64,000 nt of DNA from assembly GCA_004014935.1 (NCBI GenBank), contig CP025322.1, positions 992,001-1,056,000 of the forward strand, in the 5' to 3' direction. Position 1 is the first letter of the stretch; the number at the start of each line of letters is the position of its first letter. The notes under the pieces were generated by a model, which ran no database searches, was not told the DNA's origin, and saw only the letters and a program-made list of their open reading frames with translations. The position numbers and the translations under genes were made by a program. The DNA is from Saccharomycopsis malanga. Its lineage: Eukaryota; Ascomycota; Saccharomycetes; Ascoideales; Saccharomycopsidaceae. Below are positions 1 to 9,957 of this stretch, piece after piece.

Positions 1-3000
1 TGGAAATCAAAACAAAGCTGGTGATCTTGTCAAATCTTTCACTGAGCAAATTTATTTCTACTAATAAAAGCTCGTTAGCAAGCTCGTTCAATTTTGGGTC
101 TGCAGACAATTTGTGGAAACTTTCGTAGCTCAATTTCCAAATCTTTGAATCTTTCAATGCGGTGATCTTCAAGTTTCTGGTCAGATTGAATTTTATTATG
201 TTGGAGGCACCAGCATGTTGGACAGGCCCACGGATTCCTAACGAGCCAAAAGCGGTCTTTGGTACTAAAGTTTCAGAGATTTTACCTTGGTTGAAGTCAT
301 AATTCAACTGGATCAATCCTGATTCAATGATGAAGAAGAAGCCACCAGCGTCTGTCTCGTCATTAAAAACAGTGGCACTAGCAGCAGCACTGTCAGATGC
401 CCCTGGTTGAGAATCCTGTGGGAAATAAGTGGATTCCTGAAGTAGAGTGATTTCTGTCAAGTGTGGAATCAAAGGTTTCCAGAACAGTTCCGGCTTCGTA
501 GATATGCCTTGAAATGTTTTTGTTATGAGCCTTAGCAAAGAATATTCAGCCTGATTAGCTTCATCTACAATCACAGGGTTACTATTAGGGCTGGCAGGTG
601 CTTGTCTAGAAGGTTGTACTGTCTTTGACAAGTCAGAAGAAGGCGATGAACTGGCATGTAATGTGTTATTGATTGCTGCACTCAAGTTACCGGCATTAGA
701 GTCTCTATTTGCATTAACCTTGTATTGATGGTTGTACAAGTTTTCTTCATTCATGGATTTTGTTATGGCTTTGATGATATTACGTTGTCTTGGTGATCCA
801 AATCCATTAGGATTATTCATCAAAGACATTGGATTCATGTAAGATTCGGTCAAGTTGTATTTGAATTCGTCTTGCTGGGTGTTGGGTATGGCTAAGCCAG
901 ATGTTTGTTTAGGGATAGTAGCGGCATGGGAAGAAGTTGACCCGTAATTTGATGGGTTACTGTATGTAGGTTTGGTAGAAGTTGAATCGAGCCTTGGTCT
1001 TTTATGATGACGGGAATTTTTCAAATTGTAGTAGCTTATTAAATATTCGTTTTCACACCATTCGAGAGCGGAATTCAAATCATGGAAAAGTTGGGTGGAA
1101 TCATCTTTGTTAGCATCAATTAAACCAACATTAAATAAAGATTTGAAAATGGAATCAGTATTAATAGAAGAGAGAATTAAGTAGGAGTTATTTTTATTAG
1201 TAAAATTCTTGATACCTTGGAACCCTTCAGCAGCAGTATAATCTACGGATAATACAGAATTGAAATCCAAAATCAAATAACGAAAATTGTACTCATTTTG
1301 GTTAGTTTCAAACCGTTTTTTGATTTCTTGTTCGATTTTTCCAATTGATCCAAAAAAGATGTTGCCTTGCAATTTTACAATCAAGGTTTGACTACCAACA
1401 TTTTTGAGAAAATTGTTGGTCAAATGGTTTCTTTTTATAGTTGAGCGGACAACTTCACCAGTGAAAATCTTCTTGATAGGATTCTGGTTAGCATTTTCTA
1501 CTACAAACGAAACAAATGCTATCAAAACTCCTAGCAAGATACCATAGACAAAATCCACAAGTCCCATTGTGACAATGATGATAATGATAGTGGAATAGTC
1601 GAATGTACTGAGTTTGGAATACGAATCATATAAAGACTCTTTCAACAATTCATAACCCAATAAAAAAATCAAAGAGCCCACAACACAGACAGGAATAAAC
1701 TTGATTAAAGAAGGACCAATGAACATGATAACAGCAGTACTTGCTGCTAAAAGGATTCCGGCAAGTCGTTTATCGCCTGCGCCTGATCGGATGAAAAGAA
1801 GAGAATTAGAATAAACCAAATAGTTTTGGATAGATCCAATGGCACCAGAAATGAAATTGGAGTAGCCGTGTGCTATCAATTCTCTATTGAGATCAACGTC
1901 GTCATGCTGGACGGAGATAGCCAAGGCAGGGACATTGATAGGCACATGTAACATTCCAAAGAAGGTCAAGGCTAACATGGAAGGCAATTGTTCAAGGATC
2001 AAATCCCAACGGACCAATTTGAATTTGAACAATGTCCAGAAATGATACCAAGACTCTTTACCAGAAGTTGTGCTTGGGCTAGAAGCAACATCAAAAACAA
2101 ACCCATGATCTCTAGCTGATTGTAGATTCCACTCGGGAATGATCCAGATGAAGAAATGGATAAGGATAAAGATAGCGATGAAGTAAGCGGGCAACAACAA
2201 AGAAAAAGAAGCTAATCTTCTACTGAGTTTTTGAATTAATACAAGAATGACAGTTATCAATACCGAGGAGCTCCATTTGACGAAGGTTAATCCGGTAAAG
2301 AGGAATCTTAATGTTTCCCAGTTGTATGAGAATGTAGTAGTTAATCTTGAAGTGACCTCTAGACCAGTCACAATTAAGAAATAGCCAACACCACCAATAG
2401 ACCCGATCAAAATATGTCTTGGGAAGAACCCAATCAATTGGCCCAACTTGAACTTTCCTAAAAGGAAGAATGTCAAACCTGTCAACATACTGGAGGCACA
2501 ATAGCAGGTGATTGTGGTGGCAACAATAGCATCTTTGTTGACCAAAGTCTCGTCATCAGTGCCTATGGCATTCATAATACTGATAGCCATGGCATGGAAG
2601 AACGGAGTGACTTCTATCATTTCTGAGCCGATTGCCGACTTGAAAGCAGAGCCACCAAGTGAATAAATTAATTGAGAAACAATGCAAGATACATAGAACA
2701 TTGAGAGGCCAGAAGGGCCTAAGTCGGCAAATAATGGCTTACTTATAGGAAACACAATCATACCGTATGACAAGGCATCAAGCACATTGAGCAACAAACC
2801 AAGAAAGACGCTAGGAAAAAGGTTCAAGCTTTCAACAGCCACATCTACTACAGGGGTTAGTTTTCCATAGGGAGAGGCGGAGGCCGTTCCAGAACTGCCA
2901 AAAAGGTTAAAAGGCTGCGAATGTTGCAGGTCCATGGCATTAGCACTCCCAACACCATTGCTGTCTTTACCATTACTGTGTATATTCAAAAGCTTGCTAG

Positions 3001-3646
3001 AAACAGACCGGTTGATTTTCTTGGTGAAATTTATTATGGAAGACGCTTTGGATATGGAATGGGCGTCGCTGTTGTTAAGGTTCTGATTGAACTCAAAATA
3101 CTCATTACTGCCTGAGTTTGTATTACCCAATAGTGTGTTGAACGACTCCAAATCCTGCGGCTGTTCTTCCTCTGCACCCAACAAGTTGGATGTCTCTGTG
3201 TACTGCTGCTTATAGAAAGGATTATAGCTCAAAGAACCAACAGGAGGATTGTTGGTAGCATCTGTATGGGCAACTGCCTGCGGAAAGTAGTTGCTGTTAG
3301 CATCATCAAACAAATCATCGTTATTGTTGCTAAACGTATGGGTAAGATAGCTGTTATTGTAAATGCTTCTCTCAAACTCAGGATTTACATCTACAGCAAA
3401 CTCCCTGGCGGCCATGTTGTTATTATTGTTAAAGTCTATCGACGACAACTCCGCCGTTCGCTGATGGATCTGAAGCTCATCGTTGATCAATGGTGTGCTC
3501 TCACTGATATAAGAATGCAACTGCGGGTGCACATTTGCTTCTTCTGAATTAAAACTCTCGGTCATGTTGGGCGTAGCCAAGTTGCCCAAAACCCTACTGG
3601 ACCTAGTAAGCTTATTGTCCATAGAGTTCTTGAAGGAGGAGCTCAT
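1..3646 (-). CDS. VSB1: VSB1-type vacuolar SulP transporter with STAS and cyclic-nucleotide-binding-like domains (3' end outside window)
   Basis: The frame is open from the ATG at 3646 to the left edge, giving about 1,215 residues without a stop, so the C-terminus is missing. Residues 1 to about 265 are hydrophilic and Asn/Ser-rich. About 10-12 hydrophobic segments follow (roughly 268-715), starting with SLNLFPSVFLGLLLNVLDAL and typical of SulP carriers. A STAS domain lies at about 740-860, then a low-complexity linker, then a cyclic-nucleotide-binding-like fold from about 1055 (GGFFFIIESGLIQLNYDF). This order is that of S. cerevisiae Vsb1 (YGR125W), a vacuolar membrane protein needed for storing basic amino acids such as arginine. 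The orthology comes from domain order and remembered similarity, not a search. It is divergent to RPP1. Nothing suggests damage. Confidence 0.88.
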   Translation of the reverse strand, partial: MSSSFKNSMDNKLTRSSRVLGNLATPNMTESFNSEEANVHPQLHSYISESTPLINDELQIHQRTAELSSIDFNNNNNMAAREFAVDVNPEFERSIYNNSYLTHTFSNNNDDLFDDANSNYFPQAVAHTDATNNPPVGSLSYNPFYKQQYTETSNLLGAEEEQPQDLESFNTLLGNTNSGSNEYFEFNQNLNNSDAHSISKASSIINFTKKINRSVSSKLLNIHSNGKDSNGVGSANAMDLQHSQPFNLFGSSGTASASPYGKLTPVVDVAVESLNLFPSVFLGLLLNVLDALSYGMIVFPISKPLFADLGPSGLSMFYVSCIVSQLIYSLGGSAFKSAIGSEMIEVTPFFHAMAISIMNAIGTDDETLVNKDAIVATTITCYCASSMLTGLTFFLLGKFKLGQLIGFFPRHILIGSIGGVGYFLIVTGLEVTSRLTTTFSYNWETLRFLFTGLTFVKWSSSVLITVILVLIQKLSRRLASFSLLLPAYFIAIFILIHFFIWIIPEWNLQSARDHGFVFDVASSPSTTSGKESWYHFWTLFKFKLVRWDLILEQLPSMLALTFFGMLHVPINVPALAISVQHDDVDLNRELIAHGYSNFISGAIGSIQNYLVYSNSLLFIRSGAGDKRLAGILLAASTAVIMFIGPSLIKFIPVCVVGSLIFLLGYELLKESLYDSYSKLSTFDYSTIIIIIVTMGLVDFVYGILLGVLIAFVSFVVENANQNPIKKIFTGEVVRSTIKRNHLTNNFLKNVGSQTLIVKLQGNIFFGSIGKIEQEIKKRFETNQNEYNFRYLILDFNSVLSVDYTAAEGFQGIKNFTNKNNSYLILSSINTDSIFKSLFNVGLIDANKDDSTQLFHDLNSALEWCENEYLISYYNLKNSRHHKRPRLDSTSTKPTYSNPSNYGSTSSHAATIPKQTSGLAIPNTQQDEFKYNLTESYMNPMSLMNNPNGFGSPRQRNIIKAITKSMNEENLYNHQYKVNANRDSNAGNLSAAINNTLHASSSPSSDLSKTVQPSRQAPASPNSNPVIVDEANQAEYSLLRLITKTFQGISTKPELFWKPLIPHLTEITLLQESTYFPQDSQPGASDSAAASATVFNDETDAGGFFFIIESGLIQLNYDFNQGKISETLVPKTAFGSLGIRGPVQHAGASNIIKFNLTRNLKITALKDSKIWKLSYESFHKLSADPKLNELANELLLVEINLLSERFDKITSFVLIS

Positions 3647-4191
3647 TCTGGCACTCAATTGGGAAAAACAACAATATATTTCATGCACAGCTTATGCACA
3701 CTTGTCAGTTTCTCCAAACTGCCTTTTCTATACCAAGTTTTCAACAAGATTGTCTCCTTCGTTTTCCCTACCAGTTTTTTTTTATAACTCGAAATGGTCA
3801 AAATCTGTCGATGAGTTTAGTTTCTGCTTTCTTCACTCTCGCTTGGCTGCGCACCCATACTAGCGTGGCTGCAGTCTACTGCATAAAGACGCACTCATTT
3901 TCTTAGCTCCAGTACCACCTGCCCTACTGTGGCGGGAAAATACTACCCGGTGCAACCGATAAGACGCATGTCGAATTCAATCTTGCAGTAAAGCAGCACG
4001 AATATGTACGTATCACATGACAGTTACGACTTGACGCTTTAATCACACGGCTATACATAAACGCGCGTACATATGCATGAAGAAGAAGATGATGATGAAA
4101 AAAAAAATTATGAATTTTTCCAGTATTGAAAAGACAAATTTATTTCGAAAAAAAAGAACGTATTATTCTTGTATGGCTCCCAATAGATAAA
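3647..4191. promoter_or_regulatory. Divergent promoter region VSB1/RPP1
   Basis: This 545-bp gap separates the divergent starts of VSB1 and RPP1. It contains GC-rich patches (GGCGGGAAAA near 3933, ACGCGCGT near 4063) and a purine-rich AAGAAGATGATG run before RPP1. Short frames on the + strand here have no recognisable similarity and overlap the VSB1 leader. No RNA gene was seen. Confidence 0.5.
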
Positions 4192-5073
4192 ATGCTTGTT
4201 GATTTGAACATACCGTGGCCAGTAAACAACTTGAAGACCAAACCACTGGGACAGCAAATCTCCACATTACGCAGCATCCTTGTAGTTCTTGTGGAGCTTA
4301 AATATACACATGTGGCGCTCAATCTCCAGCTAGATCCGTCGCTACGATTGACTAAGAAGGATTTCAGTACAATTGGTGTATTTATGCCGATTGATCTCAC
4401 CCCTTTTAAAGATTTTGCCGGCAAGTTGAAAATATATACTAGAGTGACCATCACTTTGAATGATCCAGCAGATTTCCCTGGATTGAAAAATTTCAATGAC
4501 TGCTTTGACATTCTCGCAATACAGCCCACAAATGATAAGGCTTTGTCGATGTGCATTACAAACCTCGAGATTGACATTATTACTTTCAACTACCATGATA
4601 ATATGCGGTTCTGGCTTAGGAACAAGGCAGTACATAGCGGAATTGCCAAGGGCCGTAAGTTTGAAATTGTATATAATCCAATTTTTGGGGATGTTCAGTC
4701 ACGTAGGAACTTTGTATCTGCTGCTAAAAACTTGATTCGTGCTTCCAGATCAATAGGCATTTTAATATCAAGTGGTGCTCTTCTGGCTAATCAAGTGAAA
4801 ACCAAATTTGACATTGAGAACCTTTTAAAGTTGCTTAACGTTTCGCACCATCAAATTCCTAAAATAATCAACGAAACTCCGCTAAAAGTGCTTTTGAGTG
4901 GCAAGCTTAGGGAAGTGAGTTACAAGCAGACCGTCAGTGTTGGCGTGGATGTCCTCGAGTCTAAAACCCAGGAATCAGGTACTGCGGTGAATAATGTGGC
5001 AAGCTATAAAAGAAAGATTGACGACGATGAGTTGAGCATTTTAAATAAATTGCAAAGAAAACGTCGCAGTTAG
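4192..5073 (+). CDS. RPP1: RNase P/RNase MRP protein subunit Rpp1 (Rpp30 family)
   Basis: The product is 293 residues, matching S. cerevisiae Rpp1 in size. It begins MLVDLNIPWP, the family's conserved N-terminus (MLVDLNVPWP in S. cerevisiae). An in-frame ATG 22 codons upstream (4126) exists, but the added residues do not match the family, so 4192 is chosen. Other matches are the TNLEIDIITFNY block, the KFEIVYNPIFGDVQSRRNFV block and SIGILISSGA, which form the TIM-barrel-like RNase P p30 fold. The tail is Lys/Arg-rich. In yeast, Rpp1 is an essential nuclear subunit of both RNase P (tRNA 5' maturation) and RNase MRP (pre-rRNA processing). Confidence 0.93.
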   Translation: MLVDLNIPWPVNNLKTKPLGQQISTLRSILVVLVELKYTHVALNLQLDPSLRLTKKDFSTIGVFMPIDLTPFKDFAGKLKIYTRVTITLNDPADFPGLKNFNDCFDILAIQPTNDKALSMCITNLEIDIITFNYHDNMRFWLRNKAVHSGIAKGRKFEIVYNPIFGDVQSRRNFVSAAKNLIRASRSIGILISSGALLANQVKTKFDIENLLKLLNVSHHQIPKIINETPLKVLLSGKLREVSYKQTVSVGVDVLESKTQESGTAVNNVASYKRKIDDDELSILNKLQRKRRS

Positions 5074-5254
5074 GTTGGTGAATTGAAAGCTCATGTAGGA
5101 GGCTACTAAAAATTGAAACCGGTATTGGAGGATTCCCACCGGTCCATTGTATTATATAATTGCCATGTTTTCAGACACGATTCATGTATTCTCATGGTGT
5201 TATGCCTTTGCATTGTATGACAATAAATTATTCTTATATCTTGAATGAATTATT

Positions 5255-5488
5255 GGGCCGGATGGCTCATTACACGTATTACTATATCAAAGATTTACAT
5301 CCAAATCTTGATGCAACTTTGTAGTTTTTCAAACATGATGCAAACTTTTATTAGTCATGAGCTTTGCTGCTATATCTTTTTCTAAGATTTATTTTGTATA
5401 TACGAAATTGATATGTACTGGGCTCGAAATATAAGATATTACTTTTACTATTACTATTACTATTACTATTACTATTACTATTACTATT
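5255..5488 (+). repeat. tRNA-derived SINE-like element, copy C (internally deleted or diverged)
   Basis: The left end, GGGCCGGATGGCTCA at 5255-5269, is the same pol III A-box head seen at 14212 and 51626. The right end, at about 5397-5436, carries the family's 3' signature: TATATACGAAATTGATATGT, then ACTGGGCTCGAAATATAAGA. It ends in a simple repeat, (TTACTA) about 7 times (5445-5488). The B-box and central body found in copies A and D are absent. No clear target-site duplication remains. The orientation is + and the tail ends about 390 bp before the MSH2 ATG. Confidence 0.7.
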
Positions 5489-5735
5489 GGTGGGAAAAAA
5501 CTATGTATAATTTTGTTCAATAGGCAACATATTGCGATTTTCCAACAAGTTATAGCTTCTACCATATAAAGTGACTCACTAAATATCTGCTCTTAGTGCT
5601 TAAATGTCTTTCATGTAAAGCTAAGACTGCCTTTTGATAAGTGGTTTAAAAGAGTAGAGAGAATTACTGTTTATAGAAATTACGAGCCCCGCTGCTCATC
5701 GCCTCTGACGCGGTAAAAATATCAATTTTTCGAGA

Positions 5736-5741
5736 CGCGTT
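5736..5741. promoter_or_regulatory. MCB-like element (ACGCGT) upstream of MSH2
   Basis: An exact ACGCGT, the MluI cell-cycle box bound by MBF, lies 134 bp before the MSH2 ATG, with a near match (ACGCGG) at 5709. Yeast repair and replication genes, MSH2 included, are commonly induced at G1/S through such boxes. Function here is inferred from motif and position only. Confidence 0.45.
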
Positions 5742-5874
5742 AGTTATTAAAAGGTCAACCACCTGAATATATAATTTGGCAATTACTTTATTTAGGCGGT
5801 CTTTTATTCTGAAATACCTGACCACTCTCAGGCACATTATAATAACTTGGATCGCTTGGATCTTACCTCTCAAC

Positions 5875-8748
5875 ATGTCTAGTGCTAAGATTGAGCTTAA
5901 GTTTACGGACTATTCAGATCAAGCTGGATTTTTCAGAAAGTATTCGGCACTTGGCGATAAGCCTCTTCAGACAATTCGTGTTGCTGACAAGGGCGATTAT
6001 TATACTGTCTTGGGTGATGATGCTTTACTTGTGGCAGAGAATATATATAAAACCAAGTCAGTTCTTAAGGAAAACAACAGCGTTTTATATTTGACCTTGT
6101 CTTCGCAAATATTTTCGTCCGTTGTGAAAAACTTTGTTATTGATCAAGGATTCAAAATTGAACTTTATGACCGGACCTGGAAGCTTTTAAAGAATATCAG
6201 CCCTGGGAATTTACAGGATGTGGAGGAGTTGGTGTCGTATTCTGCAGAGGACTTGATTTCAAACCAAGTGTTGGGCGCAATCAAGGTCATGGACAAGTCA
6301 GATGGAAAATATATAGGGTTAGGCTATATTGATAATAACGCAAAGACCATTGGCTACACTGAATTCATCGATAATGATTTATTCAGCAACTTGGAGTCGG
6401 CCTTGATCCAGTTGAATATCAAGGAGTGTTTGCTTTCTGGCTTGACAGAAGACAATTTGCGTACTGATCGCTCGTTGTCAAAATTGGTGCAAATCATCAA
6501 TAGATGTGAAGTAACTATCACTGATGTTAAGTCTAGTAGTTACAGTACCAAAGATATTGACCAAGATTTGCATAAGGTTCTTACAGAGGAATCATTTCTT
6601 CTTTTCTCCACTCCTGAGGTGCAATCCAAGACTTTAGCTCTAGGAAGCATTGCAGCCTTGATCATGTACTTGAATCTTTTGAACGAAGAAACTGGATATG
6701 GTGCTTACGAGTTGCAGTCCTATGTGTTAGACAAGTACATGAAGCTAGATTTGGCAGCTGTCAAAGCGTTGAATTTGTTTCCAACCTCCAGAGACCAAGG
6801 TGCTAAGAACGGAAGCATCTTTGGAATCCTCAACCATTGCAAATCAGCAGAAGGTACTAGATTATTATCGCAGTGGATCAAACAGCCGCTTACTAATGCT
6901 GAAGAGATTATAAACCGTCATTTACTTGTGGGGGCTCTCATGGAAGACTCGCAAACCAGAAAAGGATTGCAGGATGACGTGTTGAGTTTCATTCCGGATA
7001 TCAGAAGATTGACCAGAAAGCTTTTGAAAGGCAAGGCTCATTTGGAAGACGTTGTGCGTATCTATCAATTGCTTTTGAAACTTCCAGACTTGTTGACAAT
7101 CTTGGAAGCTTTGCATGAAGGTTTGGAGGAGCAAGAGTTTGTATTTCTTAATAGCGAAAAGAATGAGCTAGCCAAGCTCAAGAGCTTGTTAGGCGACAAA
7201 TGGATTGCCCCTTTGAAAGAAACAGTGGGTCTGTTATTCAAATTACAAGAATTGGTAGAAACTACAGTGGATTTAGATGCTCTTGATAATCATGAATATG
7301 TTATTAAAGCGGAATTCAATGAAGAATTGATGCTGATTAAAGATAAGCTTGAAGATTTGATGACCCAAATACAAAGATGCCATTTGAAAGCTGCTGAAGA
7401 TTTGAATAAAGACCCAGAGAAAAAGCTTAAATTAGAAAATCATCATACTCATGGATGGTGTATGAGACTCACAAGAATTGATGCTTCTGTTTTGAGAAAC
7501 GCTACCAATTACCAGGAGCTCCAGACAGTGAAAGCTGGTGTTTATTTCACCACTTCTAAATTGAGAGCAGTTGCTGATCAGTACAATGATTTACAGAGTG
7601 AATATAACAAAACGCAATCCAGCGTAGTCAAGGAGATCATTACCATCACTTCCACATACTGTCCTTTGTTGGACAAGCTTTCTGGCCTACTTTCAGAGAT
7701 CGATGTCATGGTTGCATTTGCCCATGTATCTTCGTATGCTCCTATTTCATACATTCGTCCGAACATGTTTGCCTTGGGCGACAGCGCTGGTCGCACAGTG
7801 GTAAAGGAGGCCAGACATCCATGCTTGGAAATGCAAGACGACATTTCGTTTATAGCCAACGACATTGAATTGATAAAGAATCAATCGGAATTTTTGATTA
7901 TCACAGGTCCTAACATGGGTGGTAAATCTACTTATATCAAAACAATTGGTATTTTGAACTTGATGGCGCAGATCGGATGCTATGTCCCTGCCACCGAGGC
8001 TGATCTTTCTATTGTTGATGCTATTCTCGCAAGAGTTGGTGCAGGTGACTCGCAGTTGAAAGGTATTTCCACATTCATGGCAGAAATGTTGGAAATATCT
8101 AGTATTTTGAAAACCGCTACTGAGAACTCGTTGATCATTATTGACGAGCTTGGAAGAGGAACCAGTACTTATGATGGATTTGGATTGGCTTATTCTATCA
8201 GTGAACATATTGCTAGGAACAAAAAATGTTTTACTTTGTTTGCCACCCATTTCCACGAATTGACCTCATTGTCAGAAAAGATTTCCACTGTCAAGAACTT
8301 GCACGTTGTGGCTCACGTTAATAATGAAGAAGGAAGTGGTAATTCTGGCCTGACAAATCCTGCTAACGATATCACTCTTCTTTATAAAGTTGAGCCAGGC
8401 ATTTCAGACCAGTCCTTTGGTATTCATGTTGCCGAGGTGGTGCAATTTCCACAGAAAATTGTGTCCATGTCAAAGAGAAAAGCGTCCGAATTGGAAGATT
8501 TAGGTGGCAAGATCAACGGGTCTGCTGACGATCCATATGTTGCTGACAAGAGAACCAAGTGTAGTCCTGAAGAAATTTTAAAAGGAAGTCAAGTGTTGAA
8601 AGATGTGTTGAAGGAATGGAGAAGTACTACTGATTTGACCAAAGTCTCGGAAGAGGAAGCTGTACAGAGTTTGAAAGAGTTGGTGCAAACCAAGCATAAA
8701 GCTATTTTTCAGCAGGACAAGTTTTTGCAGGAGGTTTTGAGCTTGTAG
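5875..8748 (+). CDS. MSH2: DNA mismatch repair protein Msh2 (MutS homologue)
   Basis: The product is 957 residues, close to S. cerevisiae Msh2 (964). The start MSSAKIELKFTDYS at 5875 matches the family N-terminus. An in-frame ATG 33 codons upstream (5776) gives a hydrophobic leader that does not fit a nuclear MutS protein. The mismatch-recognition domain occupies about 1-130 and connector, lever and clamp follow. The ATPase has Walker A GPNMGGKSTY (about 678), the ARVGAGDSQLKGISTFMAEM block, Walker B SLIIIDELGRGTSTYDGFG (about 752-772) and the ATHFHEL switch. All catalytic residues are intact. Msh2 pairs with Msh6 (base mispairs, small loops) or Msh3 (larger loops). Confidence 0.96.
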   Translation: MSSAKIELKFTDYSDQAGFFRKYSALGDKPLQTIRVADKGDYYTVLGDDALLVAENIYKTKSVLKENNSVLYLTLSSQIFSSVVKNFVIDQGFKIELYDRTWKLLKNISPGNLQDVEELVSYSAEDLISNQVLGAIKVMDKSDGKYIGLGYIDNNAKTIGYTEFIDNDLFSNLESALIQLNIKECLLSGLTEDNLRTDRSLSKLVQIINRCEVTITDVKSSSYSTKDIDQDLHKVLTEESFLLFSTPEVQSKTLALGSIAALIMYLNLLNEETGYGAYELQSYVLDKYMKLDLAAVKALNLFPTSRDQGAKNGSIFGILNHCKSAEGTRLLSQWIKQPLTNAEEIINRHLLVGALMEDSQTRKGLQDDVLSFIPDIRRLTRKLLKGKAHLEDVVRIYQLLLKLPDLLTILEALHEGLEEQEFVFLNSEKNELAKLKSLLGDKWIAPLKETVGLLFKLQELVETTVDLDALDNHEYVIKAEFNEELMLIKDKLEDLMTQIQRCHLKAAEDLNKDPEKKLKLENHHTHGWCMRLTRIDASVLRNATNYQELQTVKAGVYFTTSKLRAVADQYNDLQSEYNKTQSSVVKEIITITSTYCPLLDKLSGLLSEIDVMVAFAHVSSYAPISYIRPNMFALGDSAGRTVVKEARHPCLEMQDDISFIANDIELIKNQSEFLIITGPNMGGKSTYIKTIGILNLMAQIGCYVPATEADLSIVDAILARVGAGDSQLKGISTFMAEMLEISSILKTATENSLIIIDELGRGTSTYDGFGLAYSISEHIARNKKCFTLFATHFHELTSLSEKISTVKNLHVVAHVNNEEGSGNSGLTNPANDITLLYKVEPGISDQSFGIHVAEVVQFPQKIVSMSKRKASELEDLGGKINGSADDPYVADKRTKCSPEEILKGSQVLKDVLKEWRSTTDLTKVSEEEAVQSLKELVQTKHKAIFQQDKFLQEVLSL

Positions 8749-9957
8749 GTTTGATAATGTTATTTTTGGTTTTTTTTATATAATGGTTTAATGTATGTTC
8801 AAATTTTCTGGCCGATTGTTTGTACATTTGAATTTCACCGGGTATTAAAGACCCTGTTTCAATGATAACTAGAATGTTTGAGTCATTTTTAAAATGAAGT
8901 TTATATATATTCTCAGCACTCACACAACCTCCACACAAAAAACAAAAAGATCTTTTTCAACGTAATATAAAGTCAGTGATAAAAAATGATTAACATCTTA
9001 GCATAATAACTACAATACATTATCGAGATGATAGTTGTATGAATAACTTATCGTATATTGTTTGGAGTTCACTTTGTAACATTTGTGACATTGATAATGG
9101 TCCCCTACATGCTTTTAGTCTTAGGTTCTCACTGTTTAGCTCTATTTGATTTTTTGATCTTCTCTTATGATCCTTGCAAGTCGATTTCCTTATATTTTAC
9201 TAATTCTAATTGTTTCGTCTGATACCCATCATCCAGTCGACCACTTTTGATTCTATCTTTGAGGCCTACCAAAACACTACTTCAAGACTCTATCTCCTCC
9301 TTACTTCTTGACTTTTTCTAATCTTTTTTTTATAGGACGAGTTTTTACATTTCCCGTTTTTCGCCTAATACAAAACCGATAGAATATTACAGACTTGTCT
9401 TCTGGTCTGTTTGATCTTTGGAGCACTTAAACCTTGTAACAAACTTCGATATTTTTTTACATTAGTCCACAATCAATATTTGCGCGTCAAATTGTAATGC
9501 TTAAACAGGCATCAAAAGCTCCTGCTCCTGCTCGTATAAAATATAAGACAAATGTCCAAAAGAGGCAGCCCTTTTTTATGAGAAAATTTCCTTTAACGTT
9601 TTTTCAACGGTTTTTTTTCGACGCGCATTCAGTTTTGGTATTCAGTTATTACTACCTAATTACGTCTTGTGACAAAAAAGGTCAGAATTGAAGGGGCACA
9701 CTGATATCCTTGATTTCGAAATTGCAGTGGATTAGACTAAGTAAAACCGAGGAAATTAAAACGTAATATGATTAGAACAATTAGATTACATTAATTAGAA
9801 CTAAGTAAAAGGAGAATCATAAACCTACATAGTTTAAATCATAGAAAAGGTACACTTGAAGAAGCATATATAATACATAAAAATCTGAACACACTTGAAA
9901 ACATGAGCCCATGAACAAATCTTTGCGCATTCAACACATGAAAGAGAATAAAATCAC
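8749..9957. other. Intergenic, AT-rich, no gene recognised
   Basis: This is 1.2 kb between the convergent ends of MSH2 and the hypothetical gene at 9958. It is AT-rich with T-runs near 9328 and 9605. A 64-codon frame at 9497-9691 (+) has no recognisable similarity and is left out. No tRNA-type A or B boxes were noticed. Confidence 0.4.

Larger units (their letters stand above)
5074..5874. other. Intergenic RPP1-MSH2: SINE-like copy C and MSH2 promoter
   Basis: This 800-bp gap between two + strand genes holds the RPP1 3' UTR, a SINE-like repeat at 5255-5488 and the MSH2 promoter with an MCB-type site at 5736-5741. No further gene was seen. Confidence 0.6.

Noticed and set aside
5776-5874. N-terminal extension of MSH2 from the upstream in-frame ATG
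   Set aside because: The extra 33 residues are hydrophobic and not shared with the Msh2 family, and family alignment begins at the ATG at 5875.
9497-9691. 64-codon + strand frame downstream of MSH2
   Set aside because: Lys/Phe-rich translation of AT-rich DNA without similarity. No supporting GC or codon signal.
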